DNA of 5,808 nt, taken from Desulfarculaceae bacterium. GTDB lineage: Bacteria > Desulfobacterota > Desulfobacteria > Desulfobacterales > Desulfobacteraceae. The notes beneath the pieces are model-generated. The model was not told where the DNA came from. It did not search any database and saw nothing but the letters and a program-made list of their open reading frames with translations. Below, piece after piece: positions 1-4,650 of this stretch. The position numbers were made by a program, and so were the translations under genes. Within the stretch, counting starts at the first letter, position 1; the number at the start of each line of letters is the position of its first letter. The stretch is taken from the NCBI GenBank assembly GCA_021737205.1, contig JAIPEK010000155.1, forward strand, positions 1 through 5,808. The letters run 5' to 3'.

Positions 1-2
1 AC

Positions 3-47
3 TGGTTGTCATATAGCGAGGACGATGTTCGCCGGGAACTTGAGTAA
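3..47 (+). CDS. C-terminal end of an antitoxin-like gene (UPF0175-type?), 5' truncated by the window
   Basis: The third frame is open from the window edge and reads WLSYSEDDVRRELE followed by TAA at 45-47. Only 14 codons are visible, so family assignment rests mostly on context. The stop shares its last base with the ATG of the PIN-domain gene (TAATG), an arrangement typical of translationally coupled toxin-antitoxin pairs. DUF3368/PIN proteins are commonly preceded by small UPF0175 antitoxins, and a short acidic/arginine-rich helical tail is compatible with that. An unrelated small upstream gene cannot be excluded. Confidence 0.5.
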   Translation, partial: WLSYSEDDVRRELE

Positions 48-520
48 TGAGAGAGGTATGTAATACAACTCCTTTGATTGCGCTCTCATCACTAGGATCG
101 TTGGATTTGCTCAGTGATATTTATGGTGAAATTTTTATCCCTGAAGCTGTTTTCAGGGAAATAGATCATGGAGGGAATATAGCAGTACCCAGACTTGATA
201 ACAAGAAATGGATTAAGATAATTTCTGACATCCAGACATATGAAAATTCTTTATTATATCAACTGGATATAGGTGAACGGCAAGTGGTTTTAAATGCATT
301 GCATGGGGCAATGGATCTGGTGTTAATTGATGATCGGGTTGCACGAAATATAGCAGAATTGACTGGATTAAAGGTCAAGGGGACTCTTGGGGTATTGGTG
401 GAAGCAAAGAGGCGGAACCTGGTAAAATCTTTTAGAAGCAAAGCTCTGGAAATGAAAGCCAATGGAATTTATTTTTCCGAGAGACTAATTGATGAAATTG
501 CTGAAAAAATCGACGAATGA
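47..520 (+). CDS. DUF3368 family PIN-domain protein, probable toxin of a type II toxin-antitoxin pair
   Basis: A 157-aa protein, the usual length for DUF3368. It has the family's N-terminal NTTPLIAL strand (residues 6-13), IPEAVFREI (31-39), LDIGERQVVLNAL (73-85), LVLIDDRVARNIA (91-103) and KGTLGVLVEAKRRNLV (111-126). E38, E77, D95 and D96 can supply the acidic PIN nuclease site. The first acidic position is Asn (N6), which is normal for DUF3368 but unlike canonical VapC. The expected role is a metal-dependent RNase held in check by the upstream partner. The start is fixed by overlap with the preceding stop; a GGGA at 33-36 is a weak ribosome site. Base composition is visibly AT-richer than the other genes, in keeping with transfer as a mobile addiction module. 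Family assignment is firm; toxin activity is inferred. Confidence 0.85.
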   Translation: MREVCNTTPLIALSSLGSLDLLSDIYGEIFIPEAVFREIDHGGNIAVPRLDNKKWIKIISDIQTYENSLLYQLDIGERQVVLNALHGAMDLVLIDDRVARNIAELTGLKVKGTLGVLVEAKRRNLVKSFRSKALEMKANGIYFSERLIDEIAEKIDE

Positions 521-621
521 ATCAGAGTTCTCAAAAACCACGCTCCAGTCCACATCCGGCCGGCAAATATCTTTCAGCCTTGGACCTGTTCATAAAACTC
601 GCCGTCTCCCCCGGGGCAGGT

Positions 622-636
622 GTTACACTTTTCAAC
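622..636 (-). promoter_or_regulatory. Candidate distal activator site for locus A (15-bp dyad)
   Basis: Read on the minus strand this is GTTGAAAAGTGTAAC, matching 9 of the 10 fixed positions of GTTGCNNNNTGNAAC, a pattern derived from the two dyads in the 3622-3963 region and the site at 711-725. Its centre (629) lies about 199 bp before the predicted start of transcription at about 828, close to the -197 position of the distal site of locus B. The motif was found by eye after the fact, so support is moderate. Confidence 0.4.
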
Positions 637-710
637 GCCATGTTTAAAAACGGAACCTGTCGTAAAATCCTTGAACAAAAAGGCGAAACCAAATGTTTCG
701 TGCCGCAGGT

Positions 711-725
711 GTTTCAAATGGCAAC
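711..725 (-). promoter_or_regulatory. Candidate proximal activator site for locus A (15-bp dyad)
   Basis: On the minus strand this is GTTGCCATTTGAAAC, which differs from the 3710-3724 site at only 3 of 15 bases. Its centre (718) is about 110 bp upstream of the predicted sigma-54 start, against about 111 bp for the proximal site of locus B. That distance is typical for upstream sites of NtrC-type enhancer-binding proteins. A weaker third copy, GTTTAAAAACGGAAC, lies at 642-656. Confidence 0.45.
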
Positions 726-768
726 AGGCCGGTTCCATTGCAGGGTGTCTCGAGTCCCCGTCCTTTAA

Positions 769-795
769 GGACCCGCCGGGGTCCGGACCTTTTTT
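769..795 (+). terminator. Weak candidate intrinsic terminator
   Basis: GGACCC-GCCG-GGGTCC (769-784) forms a compact GC hairpin, with a T6 run at 790-795 after a 5-base gap. The gap and the symmetrical T6A6 sequence weaken the case. It could insulate the sigma-54 promoter from transcription coming from the toxin gene, or may simply be part of a bent promoter-proximal element. Confidence 0.25.
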
Positions 796-801
796 AAAAA
801 A

Positions 802-817
802 CGGCACGGTAATTGCT
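802..817 (+). promoter_or_regulatory. Sigma-54 (RpoN) -24/-12 promoter of locus A
   Basis: CGGCACGGTAATTGCT matches the sigma-54 consensus TGGCACG-N4-TTGCW at every defined base except the first (C for T), with correct GG-to-GC spacing. Transcription would start near 828, leaving a 50-nt leader before the ATG at 878. The same 60-bp distance from the end of the promoter to the start codon recurs at 3888-3903/3964. A sigma-54 promoter needs an ATP-hydrolysing enhancer-binding protein; none is encoded in the window. Confidence 0.8.
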
Positions 818-877
818 ATTACATTTTCCGGACAAGTTCAGATTCATATCACAACGAATTTAAAGGAGAAGAAAAGC

Positions 878-1060
878 ATGAAACGGAACGAATTGAACTG
901 GCTGGACCGGACCATGATGGCAATCACCTTTGCCGAAGCCGGAGAGGATCAGCAGGCTGTAAAATACCTCTCAGCGGAAAGGAAACAATCCCGTACCGGA
1001 AAATCCAGCCGCCCGCACAGGGAAGTTGAAAAAGAGAACCGGCCTCGGATGCAATTGTAA
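878..1060 (+). CDS. Small 60-aa helical protein with the FAEAGE module
   Basis: A 60-aa soluble, strongly basic protein with no membrane segment. Residues 10-31 form an amphipathic stretch with AITFAEAGE (15-23), and the rest is a Lys/Arg/Ser-rich, probably disordered tail. The ATG is chosen because AAGGAGA (863-869) sits 8 bases upstream and the sigma-54 leader leads to it. The same module is fused to a USP-like domain in the 3964-4491 protein (AITFAQAGE) and recurs inside the next gene (AAFAESGE). It resembles the second half of a TPR repeat (FAxAGExxxAxxLL), suggesting helix packing with a partner, possibly the adjacent stress protein. It lies 28 bp before that gene in the same operon. Function is unknown; it could be a genuine small subunit or a detached N-terminal module. 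Confidence 0.75.
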   Translation: MKRNELNWLDRTMMAITFAEAGEDQQAVKYLSAERKQSRTGKSSRPHREVEKENRPRMQL

Positions 1061-1088
1061 AACCCCCTGGAAATGGAAAGGGACTGAG

Positions 1089-1610
1089 ATGGGCAAAGTA
1101 CTGCTGGCAGTAAACGGAGCTGCCCCGTCGGCAAAAGTTTTCCGGTATGCCCTGGATCTTTGTGGAAAGATACGGGCGGGGCTTTCCGTACTCCAGATCA
1201 TAGACGCAGCAGAATACGCGCGTAGTTTCGAAAAGAGAAGTCATGGGGCTGGAAAAGCCTTTGAAACGGCTTTCATGGCTGCCGCGTTTGCGGAATCCGG
1301 GGAGCATGAGTATGCAAAAACTCTAATGAAGAAGGCTGAAAAGAATGCACAAGAGCTGATCCCTCAATCCCGAAAAGCCGGCGTGGACTGTACCGTATCC
1401 CTGGGCACGGGAAAAGTCGACAAAGAGATCCTCCACTTTGTGGATCATCACCCGGAAATCGTATTGACGGTGCTCGACTCTGGCGATGAAATCGAAGCAT
1501 CTTCCAGAAACAACCTGGCCGCCCGGATCAAAAAACGCCTCGGTGTGCCTCTGGTGCTTTTTGACCGATCCCGTGGGGGAAAAAACAGTCACTTGGCGGC
1601 AAGAGACTGA
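1089..1610 (+). CDS. Universal stress protein-like (HUP fold) protein of locus A
   Basis: 173 aa. KVLLAVNGAAPSAKVFRYALDL opens the protein with the beta1-loop-alpha1 pattern of the UspA family, followed by a beta2 strand (LSVLQII, 32-38). Residues 62-80 hold the AAFAESGE module shared with its neighbours. VDCTVSLGTG, EIVLTVLD (123-130) and VPLVLF (153-158) look like the later core strands. The usual first-strand Asp is Asn (N9), and the ATP-binding GxxGx9G[S/T] signature is not seen, so it is probably a non-ATP-binding, UspA-like stress protein. The ATG is preferred over upstream starts because AAAGGGA (1077-1083) is 5 bases before it. It is the second gene of the sigma-54 operon and converges on the Lon gene with a 7-bp gap. 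Its last codons contain the Lon gene's terminator. Confidence 0.75.
   Translation: MGKVLLAVNGAAPSAKVFRYALDLCGKIRAGLSVLQIIDAAEYARSFEKRSHGAGKAFETAFMAAAFAESGEHEYAKTLMKKAEKNAQELIPQSRKAGVDCTVSLGTGKVDKEILHFVDHHPEIVLTVLDSGDEIEASSRNNLAARIKKRLGVPLVLFDRSRGGKNSHLAARD
1580..1609 (-). terminator. Intrinsic terminator of the Lon-like gene, inside the 3' end of the convergent stress gene
   Basis: Read on the minus strand, CAGTC/GACTG arms (1586-1590, 1605-1609) continue after one A/A (T/T) mismatch into CTTG/CAAG (1592-1595, 1600-1603) with a 4-base loop, followed immediately by T6 (complement of A6 at 1580-1585). The hairpin begins 8 bases after the protease stop codon. No T-run follows on the plus strand, so it works in one direction only, leaving the stress operon without a visible terminator of its own. 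Confidence 0.75.
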
Positions 1611-1617
1611 AGATAAC

Positions 1618-3621
1618 CTATTTCAGGATCACATCTATGATTTCCGTGATTTCATCTGCGGTCCTTACCTCGATCTTTTCCATGATTTCTTGGGAAACGG
1701 CTTTAAGATCTCCCTGATTTTTCCCGGGAAAAATAACTGTTTTAATCCCCGCCTCCACAGCCGCCAGAATTTTTTCCTTTATTCCCCCCACGGGAAGGAT
1801 TCTCCCGCTCAGGGTCAACTCTCCGCTCATTGCCACATCCCGCCGGCAGGGCCTTCGGGTGTAAAGGGAAATCAGGGCGGCCGCCACTGTCAGGCCGGCT
1901 GAAGGACCGTCCTTGGGAATGGCCCCGGCCGGGACATGGATATGGACGTCCTGCCCGTCGAAAATCATTTCCGGCAGGCCGAAATTTTCCGTGTGGCTTC
2001 TCAGGTAACTCATCGCCGCCTGTGCGGATTCCTTCATCACATCTCCAAGGGAACCGGTGAGGATCAGTTTGTTATGGCCGGCCATCCGCGTGGCCTCCAC
2101 GAACATGATCTCTCCTCCGGCCCCGGTCAGGGCAAGGCCGGTGGCGAACCCGGAACGTTCCTTTGCCTGGGCTACTTCGAAAAAGTATTTTTCAGGCCCG
2201 AGAAACTGTTCCACCGTTTCCGGGGTTACGGTCAAAGAAGCGTTTTCTTTCTCCGATTTCACGATCTTAAGGGCGATTTTTCTGCATATGGAGGAGATGT
2301 TTCTCTCCAGGTTTCTCAGGCCGGCCTCCCTGGTATACCCTTTGATCATCTTTTGGACCGATTCCGTCTCAAAACGGGGCGGAACCTCGGATAAGCCTGT
2401 GTCCTGAATCGCCCTGGGAATCAGGTAGTCAAAGGCAATGCGGATTTTTTCCTCCATTGTGTATCCGGACAGGTGGATCACTTCAAGCCGGTCCAGCAGG
2501 GGAGCGGGTATGTCGCTTGTGACATTGGCCGTGGCAATGAACATCACATTGGACAAATCATACGGTACATCCAGGTAATGATCCATGAACCCGGAATTCT
2601 GCTGGGGATCCAGCACTTCCAGAAGCGCCGCAGCCGGATCACCTTTGAACTCCCTTCCGATTTTGTCGAGTTCATCGAGCATGAATACCGGATTCGAAGA
2701 CTCCGCCCGCCTCAGGCCCTGGATGATTCTTCCGGCCATTGCCCCGACATAGCTTCTTCTGTGTCCCCGGATTTCCGTTTCATCTTTTATTCCGGCAAGG
2801 GAAATCCGGATGAATTTGCGTTTCAGGCTCCTGGCAATGGACATTCCAAGGGATGTCTTGCCCGTTCCCGGGGGGCCTGCAAAACAGAGAACCGGGCTTT
2901 TGGTGTCATGGGTGGAAACTCCCGTACGCAACGCTTTTTTTACCGTATTCCGGACCTCGTCCAGTTTCAAGGGCTTTGCCAGAAAATGATAGGATCCTTT
3001 GCTCATGGCGTCCGTGGCGTTTTTAACAGTGGCATATCCTGTAATCACAATCACCTGGGTGGAAATGCATTTTTTCCTTACCCTCTCCAGGATGGCCATT
3101 CCATCCACCTTCTCCATTTTCAGATCGGTGATCACAAGATCATAGGGAATTTCATCCAGGCGCCCGAGGGCATCGGACCCATTGGATACGCTTTCCACTT
3201 TGTATCCTTCTTTTTCCAGAACATGCTCAAGATTCCGGCACGTCATCTCTTCATCGTCCACCACCAGGATTCTTTTGCGGTCCGACATTTTCATCACCCG
3301 GACGGCCAGATGCTCGAGTATGCGTTCCTTGATTCTGTCCAGGCCGAAATGCTCCCGGTTCAGGATGGTTTCCGCACGGCTGATATCCAGATCGTCGTCC
3401 GTGACCTTGTTCCAGGGCAGGCTCAGCATATAGTCCATATAGTTGATGCCGATGGTATATTCGGCAGACGAGGGGCTGGTTTTGAAAAGCCGGTCCACCT
3501 CTTTTAAGGCTATGGTCGCCACCTGCTCCGGCATTTCGGATTCGAGAACCGCATTTCGAAGTTCCTCGATTTCCCCTGTTTCTTCGTTCTCATCCGTTTT
3601 TCTGGTAAAGAAATGTTTCAA
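1618..3621 (-). CDS. lon: Lon-family ATP-dependent serine protease with an internal CheY-like receiver domain and no LAN domain
   Basis: 667 aa, cytoplasmic. In order: a helical segment (about 15-110) matching the part of Lon just before its ATPase; a full receiver domain (about 117-232) with D122/D123, phospho-acceptor D166, T194, F213 and K216; the AAA+ module with Walker A GPPGTGKT (249-256), Walker B LDE (315-317), sensor-1 N366, arginine finger R378 and sensor-2 R436; and the Lon protease domain with S574 in PKDGPSAG and K617, exactly 43 residues apart as in E. coli Lon (S679/K722). Every catalytic residue is present. In ordinary Lon about 14 residues separate LAVR from GPPG; here there are 140, so the receiver is a clean insertion of about 126 aa. 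The roughly 240-residue N-terminal substrate-recognition part is absent. It should degrade proteins using ATP; control by phosphorylation of D166 is inferred. No kinase is in the window. The start is TTG (see ribosome-site entry). Confidence 0.95.
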   Translation of the reverse strand: MKHFFTRKTDENEETGEIEELRNAVLESEMPEQVATIALKEVDRLFKTSPSSAEYTIGINYMDYMLSLPWNKVTDDDLDISRAETILNREHFGLDRIKERILEHLAVRVMKMSDRKRILVVDDEEMTCRNLEHVLEKEGYKVESVSNGSDALGRLDEIPYDLVITDLKMEKVDGMAILERVRKKCISTQVIVITGYATVKNATDAMSKGSYHFLAKPLKLDEVRNTVKKALRTGVSTHDTKSPVLCFAGPPGTGKTSLGMSIARSLKRKFIRISLAGIKDETEIRGHRRSYVGAMAGRIIQGLRRAESSNPVFMLDELDKIGREFKGDPAAALLEVLDPQQNSGFMDHYLDVPYDLSNVMFIATANVTSDIPAPLLDRLEVIHLSGYTMEEKIRIAFDYLIPRAIQDTGLSEVPPRFETESVQKMIKGYTREAGLRNLERNISSICRKIALKIVKSEKENASLTVTPETVEQFLGPEKYFFEVAQAKERSGFATGLALTGAGGEIMFVEATRMAGHNKLILTGSLGDVMKESAQAAMSYLRSHTENFGLPEMIFDGQDVHIHVPAGAIPKDGPSAGLTVAAALISLYTRRPCRRDVAMSGELTLSGRILPVGGIKEKILAAVEAGIKTVIFPGKNQGDLKAVSQEIMEKIEVRTADEITEIIDVILK

Positions 3622-3626
3622 GTCCG

Positions 3627-3631
3627 CTCCC
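3627..3631 (-). promoter_or_regulatory. Ribosome binding site fixing the TTG start of the Lon-like gene
   Basis: GGGAG on the minus strand lies 5 bases before the TTG at 3621-3619. Upstream in that frame a TAA is reached about a dozen codons away with no ATG or GTG between, and the first internal Met (residue 30) would remove conserved Lon helix sequence. TTG is therefore the best start. A 13-codon open frame (ATG at 3659, MNKVDLKQTRERT) ends in a TGA overlapping this TTG (TTGA). Confidence 0.7.
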
Positions 3632-3709
3632 GTGTTTGTTTCAGATCTACTTTATTCATATGCAAAGAATCAGGTTTGTGCAACTGGAAAAAATATAAAT
3701 GTTCAATGC

Positions 3710-3724
3710 GTTGCATATTGAAAC
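3710..3724 (+). promoter_or_regulatory. Candidate distal activator site for locus B (15-bp dyad)
   Basis: GTTGCATATTGAAAC has arms GTT.C/G.AAC and shares GTTGCAT with the proximal site 86 bp away, close to eight helical turns. Its centre (3717) is about 197 bp before the predicted start of transcription at about 3914. It differs at only 3 of 15 bases from the reverse complement of 711-725 upstream of locus A. Confidence 0.5.
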
Positions 3725-3790
3725 AGACCATTGTGATATGTAATGGTATAAAACCTGCCTGTATTGCGATGAAAAATTGTAATCGGAAAC

Positions 3791-3815
3791 CAATCGTTGC
3801 ATCATGCAACAATTG
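3791..3815 (+). promoter_or_regulatory. Candidate proximal activator site for locus B (near-perfect 25-bp dyad)
   Basis: The core GTTGCAT-C-ATGCAAC (3796-3810) is a perfect 7-bp inverted repeat around one base. After one mismatch per side the symmetry continues through CAAT/ATTG (3791-3794/3812-3815), giving 11 of 12 paired positions. It is centred 111 bp upstream of the predicted sigma-54 start, the usual range for an NtrC-type enhancer-binding protein dimer. It is the best dyad in the window and the reference for the other sites. Confidence 0.65.
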
Positions 3816-3850
3816 ACCTCTGTTTTTTTATCATGCCGTGTCTCTATTTG

Positions 3851-3866
3851 TGGCAAAAAACTTGTA
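3851..3866 (+). promoter_or_regulatory. Weak second sigma-54-like sequence upstream of locus B
   Basis: TGGCAAAAAACTTGTA keeps TGGCA and TTG at the right spacing but has T in place of the critical -12 C. It lies 37 bp upstream of the much better match at 3888-3903. It could be a decoy or secondary RpoN binding site, or chance in A-rich DNA. Confidence 0.25.
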
Positions 3867-3887
3867 AAAACAAAACGTTATAATTTG

Positions 3888-3903
3888 TGGTATGTAACTT
3901 GCT
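3888..3903 (+). promoter_or_regulatory. Sigma-54 (RpoN) -24/-12 promoter of locus B
   Basis: TGGTATGTAACTTGCT fits TGGYRYR-N4-TTGCW completely, with correct GG-to-GC spacing. Transcription would begin near 3914, giving a 50-nt leader to the ATG at 3964, the same length as at locus A. It probably drives the stress-like gene, the microprotein and the permease as one transcript. Confidence 0.8.
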
Positions 3904-3963
3904 GACCTGCTGAGTGGAACTGGAAACGTCATGAATATGGACATGAAACCAAAAGGAAGAACG

Positions 3964-4491
3964 ATGAGTCTGATTCAATCAATAAAATCAAAATTCAGCA
4001 GGGTGGGAAAACAGGTGGATGAGTATCAGGAAGCTATCACCTTTGCCCAGGCCGGAGAATATGAACCTGCGGACAGGCTGCTGGCAGCGCAGAGCCGGGA
4101 TTCCGCCGGTGCGGATAAGCTCCTTGTCGTCGGCAGCGGCAGCAGCTTTCCCCCGGATGTGGTCTCCTACTCTCTGGAGATGGCCGGCCGGCTGTCCTAC
4201 GAGATTGTGGCCATGAACGCCTCCCCTGTGCCGGACGAGAAAAAGGAAGCTTTCCGGCTCGAATCCGAAAAGAGCGGCGAGGCCTTCCGGCAGGCCGCGG
4301 AAAAGCAGGGGGTTGAAATCCGCCACATTGTCAAGTTCGCCACCCAGGACTTTGCCGTGGAAGAGGCCGTGAAGCAGGAGGGGAACATCGATTTCGTGGT
4401 ATCGGATACTCAGGCGGAAAACAGGGCCGATCAAAGGGATGCAAAAGAGAGCCGGCCCGTAAAAGAATGTTATGTATATTCTATGGGCTAA
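3964..4491 (+). CDS. Two-part stress-type protein: N-terminal FAQAGE helical module plus USP-like domain
   Basis: 175 aa, soluble. Residues 1-45 are helical and contain AITFAQAGEYEPADRLL (24-40), nearly the same as the module of the 60-aa protein at 878-1060. After a short linker, DKLLVVGSGSSFPPDVVSYSLEMA (51-74) starts a HUP/USP-like fold: beta1, alpha1, beta2 (YEIVAMNASP), a charged helix (91-115), VEIRHIVKFA (117-126) and NIDFVVSD (141-148). No ATP-binding GxxGx9GS signature is seen, and the domain looks divergent. The start at 3964 has AAGGA (3953-3957) 6 bases upstream and fits the 50-nt leader; an in-frame ATG at 3931 would add 11 residues but has a poorer ribosome site and would leave only 17 nt of leader. 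It is the first gene of the sigma-54 operon with the microprotein and permease, suggesting a regulatory or accessory role for the transporter. Ligand unknown. Confidence 0.75.
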   Translation: MSLIQSIKSKFSRVGKQVDEYQEAITFAQAGEYEPADRLLAAQSRDSAGADKLLVVGSGSSFPPDVVSYSLEMAGRLSYEIVAMNASPVPDEKKEAFRLESEKSGEAFRQAAEKQGVEIRHIVKFATQDFAVEEAVKQEGNIDFVVSDTQAENRADQRDAKESRPVKECYVYSMG

Positions 4492-4514
4492 AATTATGCC
4501 CGCGGAGGTTCCCA

Positions 4515-4598
4515 ATGGACGGACAATTTTTCCTGGGACTTGCACTGGTCCTTTTCACTTTTATTCTCTGTTTTATCTACAGAAATAACAACAAATAA
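4515..4598 (+). CDS. 27-aa single-pass membrane microprotein
   Basis: The frame begins MDGQFFLGLALVLFTFIL and ends IYRNNNK before TAA. Residues 4-22 are one uninterrupted hydrophobic helix, with an acidic residue before and Arg/Lys after, suggesting an outside N terminus and cytoplasmic C terminus. A near-perfect ribosome site, GGAGGT (4504-4509), is 5 bases before the ATG. It sits 23 bp after the stress-like gene and 52 bp before the permease, in the same operon. Placement next to a transporter recalls tiny accessory subunits such as KdpF, but there is no sequence match to claim. It may stabilise or regulate the permease. Confidence 0.75.
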   Translation: MDGQFFLGLALVLFTFILCFIYRNNNK

Positions 4599-4650
4599 AT
4601 CAGCGGTACTTTTCGATACGATCAAAGCCGGAGATGGAGACTTATCTTAA

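Larger units (their letters stand above)
521..801. other. Gene-free region upstream of locus A; contains candidate activator sites and local inverted repeats
   Basis: No convincing gene lies here: the open frames overlap on both strands, lack ribosome sites and show no recognisable domain. Three 15-bp dyads are visible at 622-636, 642-656 and 711-725, of the GTTGCNNNNTGNAAC type (see regulatory entries). Inverted repeats include CGAAAC/GTTTCG (684-689/695-700), GGAACC/GGTTCC (652-657/731-736) and GGACCC/GGGTCC (769-774/779-784). A T6A6 tract (790-801) directly abuts the sigma-54 promoter and would bend DNA. The region is best read as the enhancer region of the downstream operon. A dispersed repeat or a structured RNA is an alternative. 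Confidence 0.55.
3622..3963. other. Divergent control region between the Lon-like gene and locus B
   Basis: About 340 bp, much more AT-rich than the flanking genes, with no credible gene. It holds two 15-bp dyads (3710-3724, 3796-3810), a strong sigma-54 promoter (3888-3903) and a weaker sigma-54-like sequence (3851-3866) for the rightward operon, plus A/T tracts that could bend DNA. No convincing sigma-70 or sigma-54 promoter was found on the minus strand for the Lon-like gene, though it must start transcription here. The dyads lie about 95 and 180 bp before its start codon, so the same activator could influence both directions. Confidence 0.7.

Noticed and set aside
517..768. 83-aa open frame overlapping the end of the toxin gene (ATGA)
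   Set aside because: No ribosome site, no recognisable domain, overlapped by open frames on both strands, and it covers the proposed activator sites.
620..877. Upstream extension of the 60-aa gene in the same frame
   Set aside because: It would start before the sigma-54 promoter; the ATG at 878 has a strong ribosome site and the proper leader length.
1060..1089. Frameshift joining the 60-aa protein and the following stress protein into one broken gene
   Set aside because: Each has its own ribosome site, and the stress protein already begins with an intact USP beta1 strand, so separate genes are simpler; the fused arrangement at 3964-4491 keeps the idea alive but unproven.
2473..3507. 344-aa plus-strand open frame
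   Set aside because: Antisense shadow of the Lon-like gene; its translation lacks any domain while the minus strand has all catalytic motifs.
3879..3884. TATAAT as a sigma-70 -10 box for locus B
   Set aside because: No acceptable -35 at 16-18 bp; TTGTAA is only 11 bp away, and a much better sigma-54 element lies just downstream.
4484..4500. GGGC/GCCC hairpin after the USP-like gene as a terminator
   Set aside because: Only 4 bp of stem with a 9-base loop, no T-run, and it runs directly into the microprotein ribosome site.
3988..4545. 185-aa minus-strand open frame
   Set aside because: Shadow of the USP-like gene and the microprotein; no ribosome site or domain.
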